64,000 bases of DNA, taken from assembly GCF_022138605.1 (NCBI RefSeq), contig NZ_JACBFS010000004.1, forward strand, positions 434,001 to 498,000, read 5' to 3'. The notes under the pieces are model-generated. The model was not told where the DNA came from. It saw only the letters and a list, made by a program, of their open reading frames with translations, and searched no databases. The position numbers were made by a program, and so were the translations under genes. This DNA is from Xanthobacter sp. NM-25 (lineage in GTDB: Bacteria > Pseudomonadota > Alphaproteobacteria > Rhizobiales > Xanthobacteraceae). Shown piece by piece: positions 8,612 to 17,045 of this stretch (its first letter is position 1; every line of letters starts with the position of its first letter).

Positions 8612-10075
8612 TCAGTTCCCGCCTTCGGCGGCCGCGGTTACGACGGAGCCCTCGGCCGAACCGGCTGAGCTGCCTCCGCCGATGATCGCGGTCTCGAAGT
8701 CCACGGTGGCGATGAAGAAGTCGCGCTTGGCGGCGATTGCCGCGACGTTGGTGGCGATGCTTTCCCGCGCCGTCGTCAGAAGCTCGAAGACGTCGATCAG
8801 CATGCCGTTGTATTCGAGCAGGGCCTGCTCGTTGATCGTCCGGCGCAGCGGCAGAATGCTGTTCTGATACTGGCGGGCAATGTCGTAGCTGCCGCGATAG
8901 GTGAGATAGGCCGCGCGCGCTTCCGAGCGCACGTTCACTGCTTTCTCCATCAGGCGGTTGACCGCCTGCATGTAAGTCTCCTGCGATCGGCGCACATTGA
9001 CTTCGCCGCCGTCGAAGATCGGGATCTGGATTTCAAGTTCGAAGCCGCGCGGGGACGAGCTCTCCCGCACGCCGTCCACGGTTGATCGCTCGTAGTTGCC
9101 GCGCCAGCCACCATCGAGCATGGAGATGAACCGCGTCGCCTCGGTCAGCCCAAGGGTCTTGGCCATGGCGTCGAGCTCGAGGCGTGCCGCGATGAGATCG
9201 ACCCGCTTTCGAATGGCATCGACTTCGACCTGTTGTGCCGTCTGGATGCGGGGCATGCCCGGGAGTTGCCCCGGCAATCTGTAGTCGACGTCGGGCCCCC
9301 ACAGGCCGAGCATGCGGGTCAGCGCCTCGCGATCCGTGCCGACCCTCAATCGAGCCTGGGCAAGCTCGTTGGACACCTCGGCGTAGAAGGCACTTGCTCG
9401 GGCCTGGTCGAGTTTCTTCGCGGCGCCGGTCTCTCCGAGCTTGCGCGTGAGGTCGGCGGCTGCGTCGGCCGAGACCCGCGCCTGTTCGAGGAACGACGCC
9501 GTCTGCCGCGAAGCCACGGCGCGGTAGTAGGCACGGCGTGTCTCCGCGGCGGTGCGGAAGGTTGCCTCGATCGCCTTCTGTCGAGCGGCTTCGAACTGCG
9601 TCCTGGCGATATCGCTGCGGGCCGGAAGTGTCAGGAGCGCCAGGATATTGGCGATCACGCGACGTTCGATATCCAGCGAGCCGCCGGTGGAGAGTCGCTC
9701 GACCCCGATGACCGGATTGGGCGGCAGGCTGGCCTCGACGAAGGCGGCCTCGGAAATGCCGAGCGCATTGTACTCGGCCTGAAGACCCCGGTTGTTGATG
9801 AGCGCGAGCTGAACGGCGCCGTCCGCGGTCAGGGGTTTGGTCAAGAGCGCATTGACGCGGCTTTGGACCGCTGACGCCTCGGCCGATGATGCGATCTTCA
9901 CGGTGTCCTTGCCGATCGCGGCCGAGACCTCCGCCGACACCGGGCTCATGCCACCATCCGGCGTGAATGTTACGCAGCCACCCAGCGTCGCGGCGACGGC
10001 GCCGATCGCGACGAGCCGCCTCCAAGGCGGTGCAGGAAGAGGCTTCGCCTGGCTGTCGATTGTGAGCACCATCAT
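8612..10075 (-). CDS. TolC-family outer-membrane efflux lipoprotein
   Basis: The 487-residue protein has a lipobox (ATLGGC, Cys near residue 34) and two long coiled-coil halves of the outer-membrane efflux protein fold, as in CusC/NodT channels. It would form the outer-membrane exit of an RND efflux complex. No CusAB genes are next to it, but a CusB-CusA pair is encoded 7 kb away in the same island, so it is the likely partner. The ATG 10075 overlaps the stop of the preceding lipoprotein gene by 4 bp (ATGA). Confidence 0.92.
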   Translation of the reverse strand: MMVLTIDSQAKPLPAPPWRRLVAIGAVAATLGGCVTFTPDGGMSPVSAEVSAAIGKDTVKIASSAEASAVQSRVNALLTKPLTADGAVQLALINNRGLQAEYNALGISEAAFVEASLPPNPVIGVERLSTGGSLDIERRVIANILALLTLPARSDIARTQFEAARQKAIEATFRTAAETRRAYYRAVASRQTASFLEQARVSADAAADLTRKLGETGAAKKLDQARASAFYAEVSNELAQARLRVGTDREALTRMLGLWGPDVDYRLPGQLPGMPRIQTAQQVEVDAIRKRVDLIAARLELDAMAKTLGLTEATRFISMLDGGWRGNYERSTVDGVRESSSPRGFELEIQIPIFDGGEVNVRRSQETYMQAVNRLMEKAVNVRSEARAAYLTYRGSYDIARQYQNSILPLRRTINEQALLEYNGMLIDVFELLTTARESIATNVAAIAAKRDFFIATVDFETAIIGGGSSAGSAEGSVVTAAAEGGN

Positions 10076-10290
10076 TCGCCCCCCGTCTTGGGAGCGACGC
10101 GCTCATTGCGTTCAATCCAGGGTTTCGGATCGACCGGACGGTAGTCGACCGTTCCCGCGGTGACGGGCGCGTAGCGCAATGGCTTCACGCTCGAACTCGC
10201 GTCGGACGGGCTGGGACCCACCTCAATCAAAGGTGGTCCGGAACATGCGGACAGGACGACGGCGAAGGCCGTCAGGAAGACAGGTTTCAT
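10072..10290 (-). CDS. Small lipoprotein, function unknown
   Basis: A 72-residue precursor with a clear lipobox: MKPVFLTAFAVVLSAC, Cys at 16. The mature part is short, with no recognised domain. It starts at ATG 10290 with GAGGA about 7 nt before; in-frame upstream starts have no such site. It is the first gene of the copper operon and overlaps the TolC gene by 4 bp. Similar short lipoproteins occur ahead of TolC genes in copper-resistance loci, so it may help place or stabilise the channel, but that is a guess. Confidence 0.75.
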   Translation of the reverse strand: MKPVFLTAFAVVLSACSGPPLIEVGPSPSDASSSVKPLRYAPVTAGTVDYRPVDPKPWIERNERVAPKTGGE

Positions 10291-10468
10291 GGAGATCCTC
10301 GGAATCGGCCCAGTCGGCCCGAGCGGCATGGCCGCGCGGCATCGAACAGCGATCTTCAGCGGCTGCGGAGACGCAGCAGCAAAAGCCGTCGGCAGAAACC
10401 CGAAGACAGAAACGGAGACGGATCTTGTCCGTCAGCGATCAGAGGTCGTGAAGGGAGTCGGCCGACGA

Positions 10469-10882
10469 TCAGACGTCGGCGGATCTCGGCGGGCGTTCAA
10501 GGCGCGTCGCGGACGATCCCTTTACACCCGCCTCAAGCGACGGATGATCGATGGTCCGCTCGAAGGCGATAACGACCATGGCGCATGCGCTAGCCGGAAT
10601 TGCAGTGTGGCAGGCCATAGCGCAGCAGGAACTCGATGTGTCGCTGTGTTGATGCTTAGCAGCGCAGGCTGGGCCGTCCGCTTCCAGACAAGCGGAATTC
10701 TGGGCCAAGTCGCTGTCGCCGTGCTCATGCGATCCGCTAGAATGGCTGGCTTCGATCGGCGCGTGGTGCCCTTTCCCACCGCTCGACGCCATCAAGCCGC
10801 TCGCAATGCCCCAACCCGTGCTTGCCACCGAAAAGGCGAGCACGGTCAGAAGAATCACGAATGAGCGAAGCGAAGGCATCAT
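10469..10882 (-). CDS. Small exported Cys/His-rich protein
   Basis: About 137 residues with an N-terminal signal-like helix (MPSLRSFVILLTVLAFSVAS), then a His-rich stretch (GHHAPIEASHSSGSHEHG) and a CCAMACH motif. I recognise no domain family. The combination of export signal, His and paired Cys suggests periplasmic metal binding. It stands alone, 178 bp upstream of the copper operon and on the same strand. Start ATG 10882 or 10879; no strong ribosome site is visible. It belongs with the Cys-rich proteins at 11,797 and 16,141 in style, but not in obvious homology. Confidence 0.6.
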   Translation of the reverse strand: MMPSLRSFVILLTVLAFSVASTGWGIASGLMASSGGKGHHAPIEASHSSGSHEHGDSDLAQNSACLEADGPACAAKHQHSDTSSSCCAMACHTAIPASACAMVVIAFERTIDHPSLEAGVKGSSATRLERPPRSADV

Positions 10883-11162
10883 ATCGCATTGCAAACTACG
10901 GGTGACGCCGCGAAATGGCAAGGACCAATTTGGCCTCATATGAAAAAACCCCGAGGCTGGTGTTCGGCAGTCGCACCAATTTTCCCCGCAAGGCTTCCGC
11001 TGTGGAACGTCAGCCCGTGAATACGACGTGTTAGACGGCTCAGGATGAAGAAACAACTTTCCACGTGACTTTGACGTGACGACGGCCGTCATTGCTGCCG
11101 ACTCTGCCAAGAACGTGAACGCGATGCTCTTCCACCGATCAAGATATTGTGAGATTTAGGAT

Positions 11163-11246
11163 ATGACGATCCAGTCTTGGCTTTTTCGACTGCTCTCAAT
11201 CCTGGCGATCGCCGCCCCGTCGCCGCACCTGCCGGTAGCGACATAA
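11163..11246 (+). pseudogene. N-terminal remnant of a small exported protein
   Basis: A 27-codon frame beginning MTIQSWLFRLLSILAIAAPS resembles the signal region of the protein at 16,141 (WLRRLLPILAIVGLIAGP). It ends at TAA 11246, 10 bp before the CusA fragment. It is read as the left stub of a second, deleted copy of the small-protein/fixH/cusB/cusA unit. The similarity is short, so confidence is modest. Confidence 0.4.
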
Positions 11247-11256
11247 CAACGGGGGT

Positions 11257-11645
11257 ATGACGGCGGAAACCAGCGGGGTCATGCTGATCTACCTCGACCG
11301 CGTTTGGAACGAAGTTGGCACGAAGATCACGGCAACAGGCCGGAGCCTGACGCGCGCCGACCTCCATCACGCCATCATGGAGGGCGCCGTCGAGCGCGTG
11401 CGGCCCAAGATGATGACCGTGGTTGCCATCATGGCGGGCCTGATCCCGATCCTGTGGAGCACAGGAGCCGGCTCCGAGATCATGCAGCGGATCGCCGTGC
11501 CGATGATCCGCGGCATGGTTTCTCGACCCTGCTGACGCTGATCGTCATTCCGGCGATCTACGGCCTAGTCAAGGGATGGGGGCTGGCGTCGAACGCTGCG
11601 GCGGTGAGGTCGGAGTCTGTTGCCGGCCAACTCGCGGCCGAATGA
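11257..11645 (+). pseudogene. CusA/CzcA C-terminal fragment with frameshift
   Basis: The first frame (TAETSGVMLIYLDRVWNEVG to GMVSRPC, stop near 11,535) matches the last membrane part of the intact CusA at 18,451. It shares AVERVRPKMMTV, GLIPILWSTG and SEIMQRIAVPMI. A one-base loss near 11,522 shifts it. The next frame carries on with TLLTLIVIPAIYGLVKGW and ends at 11,645. Only about the last 130 of 1050 residues remain, so this is dead. It differs at many positions from the intact copy and is therefore an older paralogue, not a fresh duplication. Confidence 0.85.
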
Positions 11646-11796
11646 GACATGCGCCGGGACAGAATCGGCGGCCCCAGCCCAAAGGCCTCGCGAAGGGACA
11701 CGTTCTCGTGACGCGAGAACACCTCACAGAGGCCATTGATGTGGATCAAGGTGGAATTGTGCGGAGGGTGCCTTCTTGAGGAGGCAGGGGTCAGGC

Positions 11797-12177
11797 ATGA
11801 GCGTCGGGTTGCAGACGATCGGATGGATGAGAGCGTTGCTGGCCTTTCTGGTCGCGATCGCGCTGCTCGTTGCCCCTGTCGCCAGCGCACAGGCCATGCC
11901 GTGTCATGACCTTGTTCGCCACGAGCAAACAACCGTCGTGGAAAGCGGGCAGCTTCGGGCCGTCATCAGCGGCGATGGTCTCCAAGGTCATTTTCACGCC
12001 GTCGACCATGCGCTCTGTTGCAGCAGCGTATGCGCATCCTGTGTTGTGGCCCTTGCCGCGCCAGATGCGACTGTCCCGCAGCGCATCGTGCTCACTGCGC
12101 GTTACGCACAGCGTGACGAGATCGTCACCGGCGTGGCGTTTCCACCCACCCTCGGTCCTCCCCGAACCCGTGCCTGA
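11797..12177 (+). CDS. Small exported Cys-rich protein
   Basis: A 126-residue protein with an N-terminal hydrophobic signal (MRALLAFLVAIALLVAPVAS, cut near AQA-MPC). The mature part begins MPCHDLVRHE and has a central CCSSVCASCVVA cluster after HAVDHAL. No family is recognised. Cys, His and Met spacing suggests copper or other soft-metal binding in the periplasm. ATG 11797 is preferred over TTG 11776; GAGGAGG lies 12 nt before. It precedes the second multicopper oxidase by 101 bp with a 9-bp-stem hairpin between, so the two may be co-transcribed. Confidence 0.65.
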   Translation: MSVGLQTIGWMRALLAFLVAIALLVAPVASAQAMPCHDLVRHEQTTVVESGQLRAVISGDGLQGHFHAVDHALCCSSVCASCVVALAAPDATVPQRIVLTARYAQRDEIVTGVAFPPTLGPPRTRA

Positions 12178-12186
12178 TCGGACCTG

Positions 12187-12211
12187 ACCTGATGCTCCGT
12201 GGGCATCAGGT
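12187..12211 (+). other. Stem-loop between Cys-rich gene and multicopper oxidase
   Basis: ACCTGATGC, a 7-nt loop, then GCATCAGGT: a perfect 9-bp stem beginning 9 bp after the stop of the Cys-rich gene. There is no T-run, so termination would be weak. It may set the ratio of the two genes' messages. Confidence 0.5.
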
Positions 12212-12278
12212 CGCTCAATGCGCATTCGCATGATCAGTCAGCCGGCCTGCTACCGGCAAGGGAACAAGGACCCACACC

Positions 12279-13775
12279 ATGAATCGTCGTCATTTTCTCA
12301 ACCGGATGATGGCCGGAGCGGCCGTATTCGGCACCTCAGCTGCCTTTCATCCAATCAACGCCTGGGCGCAGACGGCACCCGACGCCACTCCGCCCGCGTC
12401 AAACGCCATACCGCGCCCGCTCGGCGTGGTCAGTCGGACCATCGAGGTCAATGGCAAGGCAGCGCGCGTGTTCGGGCTTGCCCAGACCGACGGCACATTG
12501 GGCCTGGCGCTGGATGCCGGGAGCAGCTTCGACGTCGCGCTCTCCAACCGGATTGGTGAGCCGACCCTGATCCATTGGCATGGCCTGACACCGCCCTGGA
12601 CGATGGACGGCGTGCCGGACAATCCCGCTGCGCTTCTGGGACCCTCCGAAACGCGCCGCTACACCTTCCCGGTCGGCACCGGAGGCACCCACTGGATGCA
12701 CGCTCATACGCTGCAGGAGCAGAATCTGCTGGCGGCGCCGCTGATCGTGCGGACCGCCGCCGACCGGCAGCGGGACGAGCAGGAGGTGGTGATCCTGCTG
12801 CATGATTTCTCGTTCACGCCCGCGGAGGAGCTGCTCGCCAAGCTCAAGGCAAGCTCCGCCGGCGCCATGCCGATGGATCACGGCGCGATGGGCCAAAGCG
12901 ACGCGATGAAGGGAATGGCGGGCATGATGGCCTCCGGCGCGATGGGCCAGATGCAAAGCATGCCGGGCATGGCGATGGACCTCAACGATATCGACTATGA
13001 TGCCTACCTCGCCAATGACCGCACGCTGGACGACCCCGAGGTCGTCGCCGTCGACAAGGGCGGCCGGGTGCGCCTGCGGATCATAAATGGCGCGACGGCG
13101 ACCGCCTTCACCATCAATACCGGAAGTCTGGATGGTGAACTCATCGCGGTCGACGGCCAAGCCGTTCAGCCGGTCGCCGGCCGGTCCTTCCCGATTTCCA
13201 TGGGCCAGCGCTTGGATATCCGGTTGGCGCTGCCGAAGGCGGGCGGGTCGCATCCGATCCTCGCCCTTCGGGAGGGTGGCGCCGAACGAGCGGGAATCAT
13301 CCTGGCATCCGCCGGCGCGGTCGTCGGCAAGATTCCGGAGCTCGGAGAGGCCAAGGGACCCGTGCTCGGGCTCGGCCTCGAGCAGAGGCTGCGCGCCATA
13401 GAACCGCTCGCGCAGCGTCCCGCCGACCGCCGCTTCGCGCTCACCCTCACCGGCAATATGGCGGACTATAGCTGGGGTATCGGAGGAGGCGACGCGCTAC
13501 GGATCAAGCGGGGAGAGCGCGTTGAGCTCGCATTGACGAACATGTCGATGATGGCTCACCCGATGCATCTGCACGGCCACGCATTCCAGGTGGTCGGCGT
13601 TAACGGCAAGACGCTCGGCGGTGCGCTGCGCGACACTATTCTCCTCCCGCCGATGGCTCGCGTGACCGTTGCCTTCGACGCGGACAATCCCGGACGCTGG
13701 CCACTCCACTGCCACCACCTGTACCACATGGCGACCGGCATGATGACGTTCGTCGCTTATGAGGGCGTCGGCTGA
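12279..13775 (+). CDS. Second multicopper oxidase, Met-rich, Tat-exported
   Basis: The 498-residue protein has a twin-arginine-like signal (NRRHFLNRMMAGAAVF). The four copper motifs are HWHGL near residue 93, HWMHAHTLQEQ, HPMHLHGHAFQVV and HCHHLYHMATGMM. Between domains lies a Met-rich insert (about residues 197-230: MPMDHGAMG, MKGMAGMM, MQSMPGMAMD), as in CueO and PcoA/CopA oxidases, where it captures Cu(I). It would oxidise periplasmic Cu(I). It is not a close copy of the oxidase at 7,195, which has different spacing and no comparable Met-rich insert. ATG 12279 is the only good start. Confidence 0.92.
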   Translation: MNRRHFLNRMMAGAAVFGTSAAFHPINAWAQTAPDATPPASNAIPRPLGVVSRTIEVNGKAARVFGLAQTDGTLGLALDAGSSFDVALSNRIGEPTLIHWHGLTPPWTMDGVPDNPAALLGPSETRRYTFPVGTGGTHWMHAHTLQEQNLLAAPLIVRTAADRQRDEQEVVILLHDFSFTPAEELLAKLKASSAGAMPMDHGAMGQSDAMKGMAGMMASGAMGQMQSMPGMAMDLNDIDYDAYLANDRTLDDPEVVAVDKGGRVRLRIINGATATAFTINTGSLDGELIAVDGQAVQPVAGRSFPISMGQRLDIRLALPKAGGSHPILALREGGAERAGIILASAGAVVGKIPELGEAKGPVLGLGLEQRLRAIEPLAQRPADRRFALTLTGNMADYSWGIGGGDALRIKRGERVELALTNMSMMAHPMHLHGHAFQVVGVNGKTLGGALRDTILLPPMARVTVAFDADNPGRWPLHCHHLYHMATGMMTFVAYEGVG

Positions 13776-14052
13776 AACCGGGAAGCCGTTCACCGGCGCG
13801 ATCATCACGATCATTAGCCGCCCTCTCCTTCGCGGGGATGATCTCCGCGATCGAACGCGCTCCGCTGCACCCCCATCGGGAGGTGGTGCAGCGAGGGCCG
13901 GTACCTGAAGCCGCTATCTTTCGTGAACGACCAGCTCAACGCGTGCATCGGCGTCGGCTGTAGCCAGGACTGCCTGGTATTATGATATTCTCGACGGCCT
14001 CCCTCTTTCGGCCATCCCCCGGGTCCAACCACCCAACTAAGACAGTTGCGCG

Positions 14053-14094
14053 CGATAATTTTTTCCTCCACAAATGAGGCGATGAAAATTATCG
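14053..14094. promoter_or_regulatory. Perfect palindrome, likely operator of the Xre-protease unit
   Basis: CGATAATTTT and AAAATTATCG form a 10-bp perfect inverted repeat 22 bp apart, with a nested CCTC/GAGG pair in the spacer. It ends 13 bp before the start at 14,108 and is A+T-rich in GC-rich surroundings, so it likely overlaps the promoter. Autoregulation by the Xre protein at 14,753 is the simplest reading. A transcript hairpin hiding the ribosome site is also possible. Confidence 0.6.
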
Positions 14095-14107
14095 TGGGAG
14101 TGATTCG

Positions 14108-14749
14108 ATGGCTGCGGTTCGTGTGCTTGCCGATCATCCTGAAGTCGATGCTCGCCTCGCCGAGTTCGGTGTCACGCGCCAGGCGCTGCTTGAGGTCGTG
14201 CGCGGCGTGGTCGCTGCGCGTGCCGACGCGATCGCCGATGATCCCGCTTCTGCGGAGGGGCTGCTCGCCTACATCTACGGCACCCGATATGTGCGGCAAC
14301 TTTTCCGGGCAATCGGCTGGGTCAATTATCGCGAGAACAACGTCGAATCCGTCAAGCATCCGGATAGCCCCCTCAAGGTGGTCTATCAAAGTGTCGACCT
14401 TGCCGCCGACAAGTTGCACAAGCCGCAAGCGGTTTCCGGGAAAGGCTCCGGCGCCGACCGTATCATTGCGGTGGGACAGGCCGGGCTGTTCCCCGAGGAA
14501 GAGATGTCAGCGGTGCGGGATCAGGGGCTGGCGGAACTCCGGACCGGCGTATGGTTCTTCTGCGTGTCGGTTCAAGGTGATGATGTCCGCGCCGAGCTGT
14601 CGCTGCCTTCAGGTATTTCCGGCGGCAATTTCGAGGGCTTTATCGAGCGCATCTTCATCCTCGGTGGTGGTGAATGGCCGGCGGATGCCATCCTTGATAG
14701 CGATCGTCCGGATGGCATCGAGTTCGAGCCTGCTGTTCTGCGTCGCTAG
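14108..14749 (+). CDS. Unknown protein paired with Xre-ImmA/IrrE protease
   Basis: The 213-residue protein has no signal peptide or membrane segment and no domain I recognise. It is acidic, with a helical first half (RLAEFGVTRQALLEVVRGVV) and a likely beta-rich second half (TGVWFFCVSVQGDDVRAELS). The start ATG 14108 follows GGGAG by about 8 nt and lies just after the palindrome. Its stop is 3 bp before the Xre-ImmA gene, so the two are translated together. By analogy with Xre-ImmA partners it could be a toxin, a substrate of the protease, or a sensor. This is inference from arrangement only. Confidence 0.7.
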   Translation: MAAVRVLADHPEVDARLAEFGVTRQALLEVVRGVVAARADAIADDPASAEGLLAYIYGTRYVRQLFRAIGWVNYRENNVESVKHPDSPLKVVYQSVDLAADKLHKPQAVSGKGSGADRIIAVGQAGLFPEEEMSAVRDQGLAELRTGVWFFCVSVQGDDVRAELSLPSGISGGNFEGFIERIFILGGGEWPADAILDSDRPDGIEFEPAVLRR

Positions 14750-14752
14750 GCC

Positions 14753-15820
14753 ATGTTCAACATTGGCAGAATGGAGCTCGCGCGGAAGCGGCAGCGGTTG
14801 ACCGCCAAGGCCCTCGCCGAGCAAGCCGGCATATCGCCGGTCACCCTGTCGCGTGTCGTCAACGGGCAGCAGGTTCCGGATGAAGACACGGTCGACGGCT
14901 TGGTGCGCGCGCTGGGATTCCCGCGGGAGTTCTTCTTCCGGGACGACGCGGCACCGATCAGCGCTGATGCCGCCAGCTTCCGGAGCCTCACGGCGATGTC
15001 GGCGCGAGAGCGCGATGCGGCGCTCGCGGCTGGCTCACTGGCCTTCGAGATGTCAGCCTGGGTGCGGGAACGGTTCGTTCTGCCGCAGCCAGACCTGCTC
15101 GACCTCAGCCATGAACGCGATCCCGCTGGAGCCGCACGTGCGCTGCGCCAGCATTGGGCGATCGGCGAACGGCCGATCTCGCATATGATCAAGCTGCTTG
15201 AGACGAAGGGCGTCCGCGTCTTCTCGCTGGCCGAGAACACGAAGAATGTGGATGCCTTTTCCTGTTGGCACGATGGCGAGCCGTATGTCTTCCTCAACAC
15301 CTTCAAGACCACGGAGCGCAGTCGGTTCGACGCTGCTCATGAGCTGGCGCACCTTGTCTTGCACAAGCATGGTGGTCCCAATCAAGGGCGCGCTGCCGAA
15401 CTCGAGGCACATGCGTTTGCATCGTCGTTCCTGATGCCTCACGACGACGTCGTGGCGACGATCCCATTCGTCCGAAGCCTCGATCAATTGGTGCTCGCAA
15501 AGAGGCGGTGGGGCGTATCCGTCGCTGCGCTTGCGCATCGCCTCCACCGGATCGGCCGGATCTCCGATTGGAACTACCGGACATTCTGCATCCAGATAAA
15601 CAAGCGGTTCGGCGTCAACGAGCCTGACGGCCTTCCACCGGAGCGATCTGCAATATGGCAGCGTGTCCTTACCGAACTTTGGCGGGAAGGCGTGACGCGC
15701 CGGCACGTTGCGGCCCGCTTGGATATCCCTGAGGCAGAACTCGACAATCTACTGTTTGGGCTTACCGGCGATGTGAATCCGCCATCCGTCGGTGGTTCGT
15801 CTCTCCGGCTAGTTCCGTGA
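14753..15820 (+). CDS. Xre HTH plus ImmA/IrrE metalloprotease
   Basis: A 355-residue cytoplasmic protein with an N-terminal Xre helix-turn-helix (residues about 7-60; AKALAEQAGISPVTLSRVVN) and a C-terminal ImmA/IrrE domain (DUF955, COG2856). The zinc-protease motif is HELAH at 196-200, with a further Glu in ELEAHAFASSFLMP as third ligand. Such proteins cleave repressors or act as antitoxins in mobile elements and stress circuits. It lies 3 bp after the unknown gene and shares its promoter. It probably binds the palindrome at 14,053-14,094. It is the only DNA-binding regulator gene seen in the island portion. Confidence 0.9.
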   Translation: MFNIGRMELARKRQRLTAKALAEQAGISPVTLSRVVNGQQVPDEDTVDGLVRALGFPREFFFRDDAAPISADAASFRSLTAMSARERDAALAAGSLAFEMSAWVRERFVLPQPDLLDLSHERDPAGAARALRQHWAIGERPISHMIKLLETKGVRVFSLAENTKNVDAFSCWHDGEPYVFLNTFKTTERSRFDAAHELAHLVLHKHGGPNQGRAAELEAHAFASSFLMPHDDVVATIPFVRSLDQLVLAKRRWGVSVAALAHRLHRIGRISDWNYRTFCIQINKRFGVNEPDGLPPERSAIWQRVLTELWREGVTRRHVAARLDIPEAELDNLLFGLTGDVNPPSVGGSSLRLVP

Positions 15821-16140
15821 TTGAGCCCGGTAGCTTCGCCGTTGCGGCGCTTCGCCGAAGAACCTGTTGCGGATTCCGTCGAGCGGCCACGCTCCCAGCT
15901 CTCTTCGTATGGCATGGTCTCTTTGCGCTTGCGGCTACCGCTGGTGGGGATCCTGCTTCGCTCCGTGTGACCATCCCCGACATGTGATCCGGCGACGGCG
16001 GTTCCGATGCCTTTTCTTCGCCGGCCGCGTGCGTTCGCGATGCACGTCCTCATCCTGAGAATGGCAGTGACGTCCATCTGCCACGAACCTGTGACAACTC
16101 CGTACCGCTGCTCGCGTTCCCAAAATGCGTCGCCTATGAC
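15821..16140. other. Gene-free stretch, 320 bp
   Basis: No gene or clear motif is seen on either strand. It separates the Xre-protease unit from the cus cluster and should hold the promoter for the genes that follow. Confidence 0.45.
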
Positions 16141-16506
16141 ATGTTGCGCTGCATGAAGGTCGCCCCTTGGCTACGCAGGTTGCTCCCGATCCTTGCGATC
16201 GTGGGGCTCATTGCCGGACCGTTCACCGCGCCGGTGAGCGGCCCCGCGATGGCGGCGGCCTCCGATATGTCCATGTCCGCGATGCCGGACGACATGCCAT
16301 GCTGCCCAGACAAGCCGGCCGTTCCGGACTGCCAGAAGACCTGCCCATTGATGGCATTGTGCATGGCCAAGTGCTTCTCGGTCGGGCCGATGCTCTCAAG
16401 CCTGGCTTTCGTTCTGCGGGCCGAGGGCGATGCCATCCGCCCCGGCAGTGACGCCATGGGCGATGCACTCTCGATAGAGCCTCCGGCTCGACCTCCGCGA
16501 ACCTAG
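16141..16506 (+). CDS. Small exported Cys/Met-rich protein
   Basis: About 121 residues: signal region WLRRLLPILAIVGLIAGP, cleavage near AMA-AAS, then a Met/Cys-rich core (MSMSAMPDDMPCCPDKPA followed by CQKTCPLMALCMAKC). No family is recognised, but the Met-x-Met and Cys-x(n)-Cys pattern suggests a Cu(I) or Ag(I) binder in the periplasm. It is the first gene of the fixH-cusB-cusA set. Start is ATG 16141 or ATG 16153; neither has a strong ribosome site. A stub like its signal region is at 11,163. Confidence 0.65.
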   Translation: MLRCMKVAPWLRRLLPILAIVGLIAGPFTAPVSGPAMAAASDMSMSAMPDDMPCCPDKPAVPDCQKTCPLMALCMAKCFSVGPMLSSLAFVLRAEGDAIRPGSDAMGDALSIEPPARPPRT

Positions 16507-16637
16507 AACATCGCCGGCGTTTGCGCGCCGGTTCGTGCCGCCCCAGCGAGACTCGGGCGGCCGAGAGCGCGTGGCCGTAGGCCGCGCAACGCCGGGCCAT
16601 GCGCACGGTGCTCCGATCAATCTGGGATTTTCAGACC

Positions 16638-17045
16638 ATGACAACTTCTTCTATGAAGCGCGCCGCTGTGGCGGCGCTCGCGGCCGCGCTTTCCGTGGCG
16701 GCCCTCTCGACGGCGCGTGCCGACATCACGGACTACGAGTTCCGGCTCGTTCAGACGGACATCAAGCAGGGCAACGGCGCCATCGTCGCTGTCCGGCTCG
16801 TCGACAAACGATCCGGCAAGGCGGTTCCCGACGCGGTGATCTTCGCGACCCGAATCGACATGGCGCCTGACGGCATGGAGACGATGGTAGCGCCGATCGA
16901 GGCTCTCCCGTCGACCGAGCCGGGTGTCTATCGCTTCAAGGCCAATCTGATGATGGCTGGCGGCTGGCGCCTTTCGCTCGGCGCCAAGATCCAGGGTGAG
17001 ACCGGCACGATCGAGAACAAGCTGGTCCTCAAGGCCACGCCATGA
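16638..17045 (+). CDS. FixH/YtkA-like periplasmic protein
   Basis: The 135-residue precursor has a signal peptide (KRAAVAALAAALSVAALSTA, cut near ARA-DIT) and a YtkA/FixH-like immunoglobulin-type domain. Features include IVAVRLVDKRSGKAVPDAVI and the end LMMAGGWRLSLGAKI. Stand-alone versions often sit before heavy-metal RND adaptors, as here, though their task is not settled; delivery or binding of copper is likely. The start at ATG 16638 gives a proper signal; ATG 16653 is also in frame. Its last 4 bases overlap the cusB start (ATGA). Confidence 0.82.
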   Translation: MTTSSMKRAAVAALAAALSVAALSTARADITDYEFRLVQTDIKQGNGAIVAVRLVDKRSGKAVPDAVIFATRIDMAPDGMETMVAPIEALPSTEPGVYRFKANLMMAGGWRLSLGAKIQGETGTIENKLVLKATP

